Source of the DNA: Riptortus pedestris
Lineage: Eukaryota; Arthropoda; Insecta; Hemiptera; Alydidae
Length of the DNA: 64,000 nucleotides
Assembly: GCA_019009955.1 (NCBI GenBank)
Contig: CM032228.1
Coordinates: 100,065,001 to 100,129,000, forward strand
Direction of reading: 5' to 3'
Under the pieces are notes generated by a model. It ran no database searches, was not told where the DNA came from, and was given only the letters and a program-made list of their open reading frames with translations. The translations under genes were made by a program, and so were the position numbers. Below, in pieces: positions 27,401 to 31,742 of the stretch (positions are counted from its first letter, which is position 1; the number at the start of each line of letters is the position of its first letter).

Positions 27401-27448
27401 TCAGATAGCGACAGTGATTCTGAAGCCAGTCATGCAAGGTCAAGATAA
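202..27448 (+). CDS. LRPPRC: LRPPRC / bicoid stability factor homologue (3' part, 16 exons)
   Basis: The family consists of leucine-rich PPR proteins that bind and stabilise mitochondrial mRNAs (human LRPPRC about 1394 residues; Drosophila bsf similar). Exons seen: 202-412, 4243-4452, 4538-4761, 6631-6807, 8638-8769, 8851-9049, 10819-11032, 11114-11345, 12890-13049, 18633-18788, 19992-20109, 20206-20419, 21837-22038, 22903-23178, 23908-24059, 27368-27448. Together they make 2958 nt, 985 codons plus a stop, and every junction is in phase, which strongly supports the model. The product is a chain of helical PPR-like repeats, for example [17 protein letters not shown] in exon 12 and [19 protein letters not shown] in exon 10. 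The [14 protein letters not shown] junction of exons 8 and 9 also fits the family as I remember it. The C terminus ends in an acidic serine tail ([12 protein letters not shown]). About 400 N-terminal residues, including any mitochondrial presequence, lie upstream of the window. The naming rests on recognition, not on a search. Confidence 0.9.
921..1358. mobile_element. Foldback/MITE element with ~175-bp inverted arms
   Basis: The left arm (921-1095) and right arm (1183-1358) are diverged inverses. Shared stretches include TTGCTTGGTAACCATCATAT, AGTATTATTTTGTCCAA and AAACGAATACA. The outermost bases are CACAGAGGGTGTTTCAAAAA against an inverted CACAGTGTTTGAAAAAG. No coding capacity. In the first LRPPRC intron of the window. 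Confidence 0.8.
1432..1910 (-). repeat. Family A half-element
   Basis: Diverged end AAAAAATCCATCACACAGGG, core with GAAGGCCGAAAACTAAAAAA and TTGCAATAAGATTGATTC, then CAGGTAAAAATTGTGACCG, leading into the (CA/TA)n tract at 1911-1978. Confidence 0.62.
1911..1978. repeat. (CA)n(TA)n microsatellite at an A/D junction
   Basis: Short CA run followed by about 28 TA units, between family A and family D sequence. Confidence 0.95.
2008..2270 (+). repeat. Family D block
   Basis: ACTAGTTATGGACCCGGCGA TGTCCGGGAAATCATTG, CAAGATTTCAATGTGTACAA, then AAATGTGTTCCTAATCTATC. The 3' part recurs at 13950 and 17750. Confidence 0.6.
2740..3099 (+). repeat. Family B monomer(s) leading into the palindrome
   Basis: ACTCCCGCTATAGTTTTAGC, AACAGCTTTTGTTATGTGCA, CTTATAACCCCCAATCCCGT. 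Same unit as in the palindrome arms. Confidence 0.65.
3100..4062. repeat. Near-1-kb palindrome of family B, (TA)n at the centre
   Basis: Arms of about 470 bp (3100-3570 and 3600-4062) run in opposite directions, each with two B monomers. Paired motifs include TAGAAATGTTGGTACAGCTT/inverse, TCGG..ACTTCGGTAT/inverse and AGAATATTAATATAGCCTAA/inverse. The loop is a (TA)n tract at 3571-3599. Located 180 bp before the exon at 4243. Confidence 0.85.
4243..4452 (+). CDS. LRPPRC: LRPPRC exon
   Basis: Acceptor AATTTAAG at 4242, donor GTAACT at 4453. Completes a split glycine codon and encodes [19 protein letters not shown], one PPR-like helical pair. Confidence 0.88.
4538..4761 (+). CDS. LRPPRC: LRPPRC exon
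   Basis: Acceptor TATATGTAG at 4537, donor GTAAGA at 4762. Split alanine codon in, phase 0 out. Encodes [20 protein letters not shown] and onward. The preceding intron is only 85 bp. Confidence 0.88.
4762..6630 (+). other. LRPPRC intron with no recognisable element
   Basis: AT-rich intron. I see no coding remnant, clear terminal repeat or member of the repeat families found elsewhere in the window. Confidence 0.5.
6631..6807 (+). CDS. LRPPRC: LRPPRC exon
   Basis: Acceptor GATTTTTAG at 6630, donor AAG|GTATTC at 6808. 59 whole codons, [20 protein letters not shown] and onward, ending RKQLEK. Confidence 0.88.
7595..7800 (+). pseudogene. Non-LTR retrotransposon reverse-transcriptase fossil
   Basis: Translation reads [20 protein letters not shown] and then [30 protein letters not shown], with a stop just before LKQEDP. 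This matches the palm region of non-LTR reverse transcriptases around the usual (G)LKQGDPLSPxLFNLALE motif. The reading breaks down before the catalytic FADD block. It lies in an LRPPRC intron and is far too degraded to function. The clade is uncertain (RTE or Jockey-like). Confidence 0.68.
8078..8297 (-). mobile_element. tRNA-derived SINE copy with 13-bp target duplication
   Basis: Read on the - strand it starts GGGGCTCAGGTTAGCCATG, carries a B-box-like AGTTCGATTCTCGCC and ends in a (TAA/TTTA)-type tail. The 13-bp sequence CCTTAACATAATA flanks it perfectly (8065-8077 and 8298-8310), which is the signature of target-primed retroposition. Related copies in the window: 28731-28961, 30219-30393, 42910-43100, 54950-55167 and several fragments. 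Confidence 0.85.
8638..8769 (+). CDS. LRPPRC: LRPPRC exon
   Basis: Acceptor ATTTTAG at 8637, donor AAG|GTAAAT at 8770. 44 codons from [20 protein letters not shown] to the PPR-type helix [11 protein letters not shown]. Confidence 0.88.
8851..9049 (+). CDS. LRPPRC: LRPPRC exon
   Basis: Acceptor TTTCCTAG at 8850, donor GTAAAA at 9050. Phase 0 in, phase 1 out. Encodes [20 protein letters not shown] and onward, a clear PPR repeat. The preceding intron is 81 bp. Confidence 0.88.
9536..10790 (+). repeat. Cluster of family A fragments in tandem
   Basis: Starts with a degenerate family A terminus (AAGTCCGTCACTAAAGG) and then holds at least three successive copies of the internal block that begins GAAGGC(C/T)GAAAACT and runs through the TTTGCAATAAGATTG motif (near 10110, 10263 and 10530). 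It occupies most of an LRPPRC intron and ends about 25 bp before the acceptor of the next exon. Confidence 0.65.
10819..11032 (+). CDS. LRPPRC: LRPPRC exon
   Basis: Acceptor TATTTTAG at 10818, donor AG|GTATAC at 11033. Phase 1 in, phase 2 out. Encodes [20 protein letters not shown] and onward. The next intron is only 81 bp. Confidence 0.88.
11114..11345 (+). CDS. LRPPRC: LRPPRC exon
   Basis: Acceptor TTTTATAG at 11113. The donor GAG|GTTATT at 11346 is weak but gives the right phase. Encodes [20 protein letters not shown] to [10 protein letters not shown], with two helical repeats. Confidence 0.87.
11740..12153 (+). pseudogene. Candidate processed pseudogene of an unidentified mRNA
   Basis: One frame reads [20 protein letters not shown], a stop, [20 protein letters not shown], a second stop, then [20 protein letters not shown] and [13 protein letters not shown]. 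Composition and codon flow look like decayed protein-coding sequence. It is followed by AT-rich sequence with AATAAA at 12111-12116 and an A-run at 12145-12153, as expected for a retroposed mRNA 3' end. I do not recognise the parent gene and did not find a target duplication. Confidence 0.4.
12734..12793 (-). repeat. SINE fragment
   Basis: Matches the 3' body of the SINE family (CATCCACTTTAAGCAACTATGGC on the + strand, cut short here). Degenerate and headless. Confidence 0.5.
12890..13049 (+). CDS. LRPPRC: LRPPRC exon
   Basis: Acceptor CTGTTTTAG at 12889, strong donor GTAAGT at 13050. Phase 0 in, phase 1 out. Encodes [20 protein letters not shown] and onward to IYYHLLSSY. Confidence 0.89.
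13440..13990 (+). repeat. Degenerate family A copy
   Basis: Contains the internal family A motifs (AAAAATTTAAATATTTTGGTTA, GAGATATAGAACA, a final CCGATTTTAGCCATTA block) and a 19-base A-run at about 13881-13899. The outer ends are not clear. Confidence 0.5.
14466..16738 (+). mobile_element. piggyBac element with intact ends and TTAA target sites
   Basis: TTAA at 14462-14465 and 16739-16742 flank an 18-bp terminal inverted repeat, CCCTCCGTTGTACGCGCT, with one mismatch at the other end (an A/G difference). GC-rich subterminal repeats (GGGCCGCxCGCGTAC) occur near both ends. The element is 2273 bp, a normal length for the family, and sits in an LRPPRC intron. Near-identical ends suggest a fairly recent insertion. 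The encoded transposase is broken (separate entry), so it could move only if a partner supplied the enzyme. Confidence 0.93.
14755..16495 (+). pseudogene. piggyBac transposase, three reading-frame breaks
   Basis: The likely start is ATG 14755 ([20 protein letters not shown]). The coding sequence runs through three frames. Break 1 is a one-base shift in the A-run near 15205. Break 2 near 15558 joins FRG directly to [12 protein letters not shown], so roughly 17-19 codons between them are missing and the frame changes. Break 3 is a one-base shift in the A-run near 15970. All three catalytic aspartates of the family survive in pieces: [22 protein letters not shown] and [10 protein letters not shown]. 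The C-terminal cysteine-rich domain (CYGC, CSTC, CNEC with a His between) is complete, and the frame ends with TAA at 16493. Breaks 1 and 3 sit in homopolymers and could be assembly errors; break 2 cannot be explained that way. Confidence 0.9.
16960..17540 (+). repeat. Family B copy
   Basis: Two monomer-like blocks with the shared motifs GCTATAGTTTTTAGCGTATA, TTATAACCCCCACTCCTG and AGAATATTA, followed by GGTTCAGCAGTTTAGGTATG and AACAAACAGACACCAAAA. It runs into the family D block at about 17571 through a short TA tract. Confidence 0.65.
17571..17790 (+). repeat. Family D block
   Basis: CTAGCTAAGGCACCTTGG then TTCGTTCGGGAAATCAAAGG, GGCTGAATGATGGTGGTATT and CAAGGCTTCGATGTGTA. Shares these with 2008-2270, 22725-22870 and, inverted, 52040-52256. 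Confidence 0.6.
17800..18005 (-). repeat. Family A internal fragment
   Basis: Contains the CAAATATTGTTTTCAAGAGA and CTCAACATTTAACTATTCCA motifs of family A, in inverted orientation. No terminus is visible. Confidence 0.5.
18043..18378. mobile_element. Small MITE with imperfect terminal inverted repeats
   Basis: The left end ACCATATTTGCTTGCGTACG pairs with the inverted right end ACCATATTTGCTCCTGTATG, and similarity continues through a GACGC(A/G)C-type block. The 336-bp body has no coding potential. The right end abuts a GT/TA microsatellite, so the target duplication cannot be read. The superfamily is not clear. Confidence 0.6.
18385..18437. repeat. (TA)n microsatellite
   Basis: A GT-rich lead and then about 25 TA dinucleotides, directly after the MITE. 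Confidence 0.95.
18633..18788 (+). CDS. LRPPRC: LRPPRC exon
   Basis: Acceptor TTTCCATAG at 18632, donor GTATCA at 18789. Joins across a 5.6-kb intron that contains piggyBac to give [20 protein letters not shown], a textbook PPR repeat spanning the junction. Confidence 0.89.
19040..19265 (-). repeat. Family A internal fragment
   Basis: Inverted copy of the family A core: AACTAATCTTATTGCAGATT, TATAAATGTTGTTATATACA, then TTAGTTTTCAGCCTC. No ends are preserved. Confidence 0.55.
19992..20109 (+). CDS. LRPPRC: LRPPRC exon
   Basis: Acceptor TTTTTTTAAG at 19991, donor AG|GTAACT at 20110. Encodes [20 protein letters not shown] and onward. The acceptor is followed by AAGAAGAAGAAG, so shifted acceptor use by 3-nt steps would add or remove single residues without breaking frame. 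Confidence 0.87.
20206..20419 (+). CDS. LRPPRC: LRPPRC exon with clear PPR repeats
   Basis: Acceptor TTTAAAG at 20205, donor AAG|GTTAGA at 20420. Phase 2 in, phase 0 out. Encodes [20 protein letters not shown] and then [19 protein letters not shown], consecutive 35-residue PPR units. Confidence 0.89.
20780..21434 (+). pseudogene. Tc1-like transposase fossil
   Basis: Translated pieces follow Tc1 transposase order: [67 protein letters not shown] (second catalytic Asp region) and CPVQSPDLI. Frames change several times and there are many stops. The right end, GAGGTGGTCCAAAACTTTTG near 21408, looks like an inverted Tc1 terminal repeat. A matching left end is not clear (perhaps near 20500). An old inactive copy in an LRPPRC intron. 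Confidence 0.72.
21837..22038 (+). CDS. LRPPRC: LRPPRC exon
   Basis: Acceptor CATTTTAG at 21836. The donor at 22039 is GTAAGT, chosen over the upstream AG|GTGTAA because only it keeps phase with the next exon. Encodes [20 protein letters not shown] and onward. Confidence 0.88.
22276..22340. repeat. Perfect 29-bp inverted repeat (hairpin)
   Basis: The arm at 22276-22304 (TATATGGACGATTTTGAAAA and nine more bases) is exactly the inverse of 22312-22340, with a 7-base loop TTAATAT. In an LRPPRC intron, just downstream of exon 13. Confidence 0.95.
22725..22870 (+). repeat. Family D remnant next to an exon
   Basis: ACTAGCTAAAGTACCCGGCG then TGAGGCTGAATGATGGTGGG and CCGTCCGAGTGTTTAGTG. It ends about 30 bp before the acceptor of the exon at 22903, so the branch-point region of that intron may lie in or beside mobile DNA. 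Confidence 0.6.
22903..23178 (+). CDS. LRPPRC: LRPPRC exon
   Basis: Acceptor TATTTTAG at 22902, strong donor GTAAGT at 23179. Encodes [20 protein letters not shown], then [20 protein letters not shown] and a further PPR-like pair. Confidence 0.89.
23179..23907 (+). other. LRPPRC intron, nothing assigned
   Basis: AT-rich intron without a recognisable repeat or coding remnant. Confidence 0.45.
23908..24059 (+). CDS. LRPPRC: LRPPRC exon
   Basis: Acceptor TTTTTAG at 23907, donor AGG|GTAAGA at 24060. Encodes [20 protein letters not shown] to [10 protein letters not shown], phase 0 out. Confidence 0.88.
24628..24727 (+). repeat. SINE body fragment
   Basis: GGAATTTATTTAGTGACGAA to CCTGTCCCAATTAGCCATAG matches the SINE body without its tRNA-like head. 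Confidence 0.6.
25126..25960 (+). pseudogene. mariner transposase fossil split by a foldback insertion
   Basis: A mariner-type end, TTAGGTGTACAAATAAGTTT, lies at about 25126. An ATG at 25303 begins [12 protein letters not shown], the usual mariner start. The frame is then interrupted by the foldback block at 25351-25589. Beyond it come [20 protein letters not shown] residues, TRELGS and finally [20 protein letters not shown], the region after the first catalytic Asp (VVTGEEK here instead of VTGDEKW). The second half of the transposase and the 3' end are missing. Several frame changes. Inactive. Confidence 0.75.
25351..25589. mobile_element. Foldback (long inverted repeat) element inside mariner
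   Basis: Two arms of about 95-100 bp are near-perfect inverses. Both contain CACTATAACAATTTATTAAA and CCCGAAGGTCTTGGATGTTG, separated by a short spacer (CTGGAGTCCAGCTTCAAGAG). One arm has a small internal duplication, TGCATCGTCAG. No coding capacity. Its position splits the mariner reading frame. Confidence 0.8.
26000..27367 (+). other. LRPPRC intron, mostly unassigned
   Basis: Apart from a degenerate SINE fragment (about 26093-26160, - strand) and a T-rich tract at 26346-26378, I see nothing assignable in this last intron. Confidence 0.45.
27368..27448 (+). CDS. LRPPRC: LRPPRC terminal exon
   Basis: Acceptor TTGTTTTAG at 27367, stop TAA 27446-27448. Encodes [20 protein letters not shown] and SHARSR, a serine/acidic tail that may be phosphorylated (inference). 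It closes the frame exactly in phase after a 3.3-kb intron. Confidence 0.85.
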   Translation, partial: KIMKGGDSSSSSDSDSDSEASHARSR

Positions 27449-28174
27449 GGTTTTGGGGAAATGCAGTTCCTTTGATTTTATTTTCTGTAGACACTTAATT
27501 AGTTTTGACCAAAATTGATTGCATGTGTAAAATTTGTGTGAGGTTTGATCAGTTTGCATTCAAGTTGATTAGATTTTATCAATCAAAAATTCCTTTCCCT
27601 TCAACCTTGCCTTTTTAAATCAATCACAACATACTACTAATATTTTTTATAACATCCCATTATTCAAATAGTTATGTGATATTTGGTTGATTAATATAAA
27701 TAATAATTGTTTGATTTCTACATGAAACTCTTTTATTTGGTCTTTTTTTTTTTTTAGGATAAAACTATTCTAATAGTATATAAATATCCTCCTCTTCCTC
27801 CAAATTCTTGTTTTTTATCAAACAAAATTAACTTTATAAGAGCTATAAGAATTATTATTGATAACCATTGTTAATCTTAATCCATTCATTAATTTGAATA
27901 AACTATTGGAGATTTTTTTTTCTTCTTGCCTCACACACTTTATTGCATTTTTTATTAAATTTCCATTTGTTTTATATTTGTATGAAAGTCAGATGTTAAT
28001 AGTTGTGTATATATTATTGTATATTGTGAATACTATTTAAAATTGAGAAGTTATCTTTCTCAGTGTTATCTACTGTTTAATTTGTATTACTAGTCAATCC
28101 AGTTGTAATTAGTTTCTATGCTTCTAGGATTTGAAATTTAGTGTAATTGTTTAATGTTACTTGTAAAATGTTTT
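27449..28174 (+). other. LRPPRC 3' untranslated region
   Basis: AT-rich sequence between the stop and the AATAAA at 28175, about 730 bp. No coding or repeat signal seen. Confidence 0.6.
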
Positions 28175-28180
28175 AATAAA
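28175..28180 (+). terminator. Polyadenylation signal of LRPPRC
   Basis: AATAAA in the context TGTTTTAATAAAATAAGC. The only canonical signal well placed after the stop. Confidence 0.6.
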
Positions 28181-28730
28181 ATAAGCTGCATCATGAGCTT
28201 CAATATTCTATTTGTTCTGCCTATTCATTTCAGTATTAACCATATCATTTAGATTTTGCGTTACCAAAATTTTCTTCTTTTTTTTTCAATTGAACCGAAA
28301 ATGATTTTGATTTTTATTTTAATTTATAATAATTTATAGAATAGGCCAAAATTTATCAACTGCCAATTTAGGTAACAATAGTACTGCTGTTAATTATTAA
28401 TGAATGATAAAAGAATTCATTATTTTGTCTGAGGAAAATTGTCAGATCATACTAATATAATATTAATTTATATATTTTTTTTGTATTGGTTTTATAGTAA
28501 CCAACTATGTAAGTATGTCACTATTTAGTAAAACACTAGAATAATGTAAGCCTAATATTTGTTTACCTTAATTTGCCTTTACACTGTCTTTTATAAGAAG
28601 AAGATTTAAGAATATATTTGTATATACATGAAAATGCATATCTAATGCAAACCTTAAAACACATGGCAAAAATTTGAAATCAATTAAGATAACTTATCAA
28701 GCATACACTGAATTTCTTTTATAAAGATAA

Positions 28731-28961
28731 GGGGCTCAGGTTAGCCATGCGAGTTAAAAGCGTTGACCTTTATCTCACATGGTAAACCTAGAGTGGTGAG
28801 TTCGATTCTCGCCTGGGCAAAGGAAATTATTTAGTGACGAAATTCATTAAATAACGTCCTAAAATCCCTCCATGGCTAGAAAAGGGTGGTAACCTTTAGA
28901 TAACCCGTCCCGATTAGCCTAAGTTGCAAAAAGTGGACGTTAATAAATAAATAAATAAAAT
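28731..28961 (+). mobile_element. Near full-length tRNA-derived SINE
   Basis: Starts GGGGCTCAGGTTAGCCATGC (head), with the B-box-like GAGTTCGATTCTCGCC at 28798-28813. The body ends CAAAAAGTGGACGTTAATAA, followed by a (TAAA)n tail. About 230 bp, in the intergenic space. Confidence 0.8.
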
Positions 28962-29254
28962 TTAATTGAGATAAAAATGATTTTGATTCATTACAATTTA
29001 CAGCACTAGCTTTAGTAAATAGTTTTCAATAAGTTAATATGTTATATTCATATATATTTCATTAATCGTTCTTCTTTTCGGTCTAGAATAGTTCTATCTA
29101 TCTATTCTATATTGATTACAATTCAGACGCTTTCTGTTGTAGTGATTATTAACTTGCAAATTGACTGAAAGATTACTCATTACCATTTGTATTTATTCAC
29201 TTATCATTCAAGGTAGTTTTACCACTAAGTAGATCTTTCTATTGTAAACCTTCG

Positions 29255-29293
29255 TATGGGAAATCTGCTTAGTTTACACAGCCCCTACGTGGC
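29255..29293 (+). repeat. Family A terminus fragment
   Basis: GGGAAATCTGCTTAGTTTAC and CAGCCCCTACGTGGCAGACTT, the hairpin-bearing end of family A, with little of the body attached. It is preceded by sequence also found near 60340 and 52940. Confidence 0.6.
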
Positions 29294-30218
29294 AGACTTT
29301 TGATAATTGAACTGTCATCCTCAAACATCCCTTAGGGTTGAAACCGTACAGTAAATCACCCCAAAGTGTTCCAGCAGTATCAGTAAGTATTATGAAGCTC
29401 AAATGAAATCCTAAACTATTACAAAAAATCATTCTTGTGCCTCCTTAGACAGACTTTATTTAGAAGTACTGTATTCAGGTTTTGTCTAAATAATAGACAG
29501 GATACTGGAAATGTCAATGAGCACTGACAAAACTAATCCAAACATCCAATTAAACATTAATTTCATCGATTGAGTTTTTTTGTTTTTTTTTAAAGAACTA
29601 AATAATAATACTCTCGCACAGGTCCATTTTTTCTATATAGAGATTCCTTACTATTTAAAAAAAAAAATTCAATAAATAAATGTTGCTTTCTTGTTCAAGT
29701 AAACATCCAAGCCCTTAAAATGAGTCTCTTATTAGGCTCCTGCACTTGTTGAAGTAACTTTCAAACTGCACCCACTCGAGGGTTAGGAGTCTTGACAAGG
29801 CTTGAACAAGCTTCTTGTACTCAATCTTTGGTTGGAAGAAAATGTAGTCATTCTCCTGTGTATGCAACATATTTGTCCAAAGCGTGTATCTTTATTTAAA
29901 TACCGATTGCCTCTCAATGTTGAGTGGTCACTGACGGATAGAATAGAGATCTAACAATTAAACCAGTTAATCTAATTGTGTAATTCAGTATGATAATATT
30001 GCCATAATCTACATTCATACATCATTTTATAAATTATTATAGATCAAACTCCAATTTAAAAAGGGAGAAAAAACCTTGTATAAAAATTAAATTTTAAATG
30101 CTGACATTATCTTACATTCCTTGCTTCATGATAACCAAAATGTTATCTGTCCTTAATCCCATAAATCCATTCTTATTTAACCTAATTGGTAGAAGCAATT
30201 TAAGAAATCATATATTGC

Positions 30219-30393
30219 CACTCATGGAAAACCTAGAGTGGCAAGTTTGATGCCCGCCTGGGCAATAGGAATTTGTTTAGTGGCGGGATTCATGAAATAA
30301 AATCCTTAATCCCACCATGTCTAGAAATGGGTGGTAACCTGTAGGTAACCAGTCCTAATTAGCCTTAGTTGCAAAACATGGATGTTAATAAAT
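30219..30393 (+). repeat. SINE copy lacking the first half of the head
   Basis: CTCATGGAAAACCTAGAGTG, then the B-box-like AAGTTTGATGCCCGCC and the body to TGGATGTTAATAAATAA. Missing the 5' GGGGCTCAGG end. Confidence 0.7.
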
Positions 30394-30399
30394 AATTTA

Positions 30400-31490
30400 A
30401 TTTTTTATTGTCCCTAAAAGAAGAAATACTAGAGTCAACCGAAAATTGCATTTTTGTGTGTGTGTGTGAATTTAGTTGGTTTTTATTCATTATCTTGTGC
30501 CCAAAGCATTTTTATATTTGAAAACATAATATAAGTATAATATTTAAAAAAAAAAAAAGTAATCATAATGAAATACAATAGAATAAACTAAAAATTATTC
30601 ATCCTAAATATTGTTTTAAGCAAATAAATAAATAAAACCTCATTCAGAAATAAATAAAACAATCCCAATTCTCAGTTTTCCATATTTTTTGTGTTCAATG
30701 AATTTTTCCTAAGGAATGAACTGTTATTACCTCAGGTTGAATGAAAAGACTAGCCCCTGCACCTAGGTAACTTCTCATTTTCTGCCTATTGATGCAATCA
30801 GAGAATGCACATTAAACTTGAATCGTTTTGTGAAAGTCGATCTTAGTTTGTTAACAAATCACTTGTTTGTTGATAAATCATTAGAGGGAATGAAAAAGTT
30901 CTCAATCCCTATCAGAACATTTGTAAGAACTCATTTAACATAAAACAATAAAAACTACTTTTTGAGTAAAAGAAGTTACCAGTAAATGTATTTTACTGGA
31001 AAACAATTATGTGATCCTTGGATTAGCAGTATGGAATAAAACAAATGTGATACACTCCAGATGACACATTGGCAGGGAATTAATTAAAGCAGAATGACAA
31101 TTTGAAGATGTAAGCACTTTATCCTCACGAGCACTGAAAATAGAGAGGGTTCCCCTGAAAGTACTCTGCCATTAATAAAGAATTGCCAAAGTGGAGGTTG
31201 TGACCTTCGTATCCTTCTGTTGTATATCCAATGTTTTTTACCGAAATAGAAATGAGTTTTTACTACCCCTGCTTCAAACAGTCCTTTTGGTCAGTAAACT
31301 CTGTATACTATATTATTCCTCTATAAAGGCAAAATATTGTGTTTTATTCCCAAAATTGAATAGTAATTATTGTATTTTCTTTAAAATGTTAAATACACTA
31401 GGAGATTAATAGAGTATACAGGTTTGCTGTGATGGGGATATTACAGTATACTTTTGGTACATCTACATGAGCTAAACTCACATGGTGGAA
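30400..31490. other. Intergenic, nothing assigned
   Basis: AT-rich intergenic sequence between the last SINE and the LRRC9 polyadenylation signal. No feature recognised. Confidence 0.45.
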
Positions 31491-31496
31491 TTTATT
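31491..31496 (-). terminator. Polyadenylation signal of the LRRC9-like gene
   Basis: AATAAA on the - strand, 63 nt after the stop codon. Confidence 0.6.
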
Positions 31497-31559
31497 TTTC
31501 TGTTTAGAGCTTCTGTGGATTTATAGAAATTTTTAAAATTGCATACAATAGAGATATTT

Positions 31560-31742
31560 TTATTGATAGTAAGCTGTTTCAGTTGAAATAGTTTCAAGCT
31601 TCACACCGTCCACACAATTGATATTTGGTAAATAAATAAGAAGTTTAACATATGTATCACTATTTCTGCAGACTGGGTTACCTGAAAAGGTTATTTCTTC
31701 TATTCTGGAGAGATACTTAAAATAACTTAGTGCTTTGATATC
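31560..31742 (-). CDS. LRRC9: LRRC9-like terminal exon (LRR cap)
   Basis: Acceptor ATTTTCAG on the - strand, 60 codons plus [28 protein letters not shown], then [20 protein letters not shown]. The GNPxC and LPxxxxxDGV pattern is the standard C-terminal LRR cap. Human LRRC9 continues for roughly another 90 residues here; this protein ends early. Confidence 0.85.
   Translation of the reverse strand, partial: DIKALSYFKYLSRIEEITFSGNPVCRNSDTYVKLLIYLPNINCVDGVKLETISTETAYYQ

Noticed and set aside
28731..28820. A functional tRNA gene
   Set aside because: The head has a B-box-like motif but does not fold as a proper cloverleaf and is part of a dispersed SINE.
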